The position numbers and the translations under genes were made by a program. 64,000 nucleotides of DNA from Bacteroidales bacterium. Its GTDB lineage: Bacteria; Bacteroidota; Bacteroidia; Bacteroidales; UBA10428. Position 1 is the stretch's first letter. Each line of letters starts with the position of its first letter. Under the pieces are notes generated by a model that did not search any database, was not told where the DNA came from, and saw only the letters and a list, made by a program, of their open reading frames with translations. Of the stretch, positions 63,558 through 64,000 are shown in pieces. The DNA is taken from contig JAFGTR010000136.1 of NCBI GenBank assembly GCA_016934055.1, forward strand, positions 1 through 64,000, written 5' to 3'.

Positions 63558-64000
63558 ATGGACCATCAGATCAAATTCCGTCAGAAAACCTTGCATGCAG
63601 TTTCTGAAGGAGAAGGTATTCCCCTTCTTCTCCTTCATGGTTATCTTGAGTCATTGCGCATATGGGACAGTTTTGCCGGCCTTTTAAAACATCATTATAA
63701 GGTCATCCGCATGGATCTTCCCGGCCATGGACAATCGGATGTTATTGCTCCTGTTCATACCATGGAGTTAATGGCAGAATCTGTTTCAGCCGTACTCAAT
63801 GCCCTTGCCATTGATGCCTGCATACTGGTTGGTCATTCAATGGGCGGTTATGTTACACTCGCAGCTGCTGAAAAAACTGACAGACGTCTTCTCGGCTTCT
63901 GTCTTTTCCACGCCGCTCCCTTTGCCGATAACGATGAAAAAAAAGCCAGCCGCGACAAAGAAATTGACCTGGTGCGCAATGGTAAAAAAGATTTAATTAT
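63558..64000 (+). CDS. Alpha/beta hydrolase, cut by the window end
   Basis: The first 147 residues have the alpha/beta-hydrolase oxyanion motif LLLLHGYLES, RMDLPGHGQSD and the nucleophile elbow GHSMGG. The C-terminal part with the acid and His is beyond the window. The substrate is unknown; the sequence resembles small esterases or haloalkane-type hydrolases. Confidence 0.88.
   Translation, partial: MDHQIKFRQKTLHAVSEGEGIPLLLLHGYLESLRIWDSFAGLLKHHYKVIRMDLPGHGQSDVIAPVHTMELMAESVSAVLNALAIDACILVGHSMGGYVTLAAAEKTDRRLLGFCLFHAAPFADNDEKKASRDKEIDLVRNGKKDLI

Overview
The window comes from a member of the Bacteroidota, probably an uncultured environmental Bacteroidia. The signs are -7 boxes of the TAnnTTTG type upstream of many genes, few Shine-Dalgarno sites, SprB-repeat and lamin-tail surface proteins with type IX secretion (T9SS) C-termini, a DUF2723 protein, a SdhCAB operon of the Bacteroidota type and many short lipoproteins. 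One tRNA-Ala(GGC) is present. I see no phage, transposase or CRISPR array.

Region 1 (about 0.2-5.3 kb): a lipoprotein, a DUF2723/GT117-like membrane protein and a polysaccharide deacetylase. Region 2 (5.6-16.0 kb): what I read as a lasso-peptide biosynthetic locus. The minus strand carries an asparagine-synthetase-like cyclase and a nucleotidyltransferase. The plus strand carries an HPr-kinase-like kinase, a sulfotransferase, a PqqD/RRE protein (B1), a transglutaminase-like protease (B2) and an easily missed 51-codon precursor gene at 12346-12501. The precursor stop overlaps the start of a 1181-residue surface protein. From about 11.5 to 13.5 kb the DNA is very AT-rich; the border lies inside the surface-protein gene, so that gene looks chimeric. 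Region 3 (16-26 kb): purD, nrfHA (ammonifying nitrite reductase), two L,D-transpeptidases with overlapping convergent 3' ends, and a nitroreductase.

Region 4 (26.2-39.8 kb) is a long plus-strand signalling block: CheR, HAMP/GAF/PAS sensor, degenerate CheR, CheB, GAF protein, GAF/PAS/SpoIIE phosphatase, SiaB-like kinase, SiaC-like phosphoprotein, an ABCG-type transporter with extra N-terminal domains, a lipoprotein and a small secreted protein. There are no MCP, CheA or CheW genes beside it. A second SiaABC-like module (response regulator-SpoIIE, TPR-SpoIIE, SiaB, SiaC) lies at 55.9-59.9 kb.

Region 5 (39.8-64 kb) is mostly housekeeping: DUF6427-like membrane protein, thioredoxin, dnaE with a fused exonuclease, a thioredoxin-like lipoprotein, an AlbA_2 protein, tRNA-Ala, flavodoxin, TonB, a lipoprotein, hflX, asd, a lamin-tail protein, sdhCAB and a truncated alpha/beta hydrolase.

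Several intergenic regions hold phrase-like repeats (tctttgcg octamers, a 207-bp tandem unit, C/G-tract hairpins, an inverted dispersed pair). One such low-complexity stretch lies in frame inside the lasso cyclase gene. All functions are read from motifs by eye; no database search was run.
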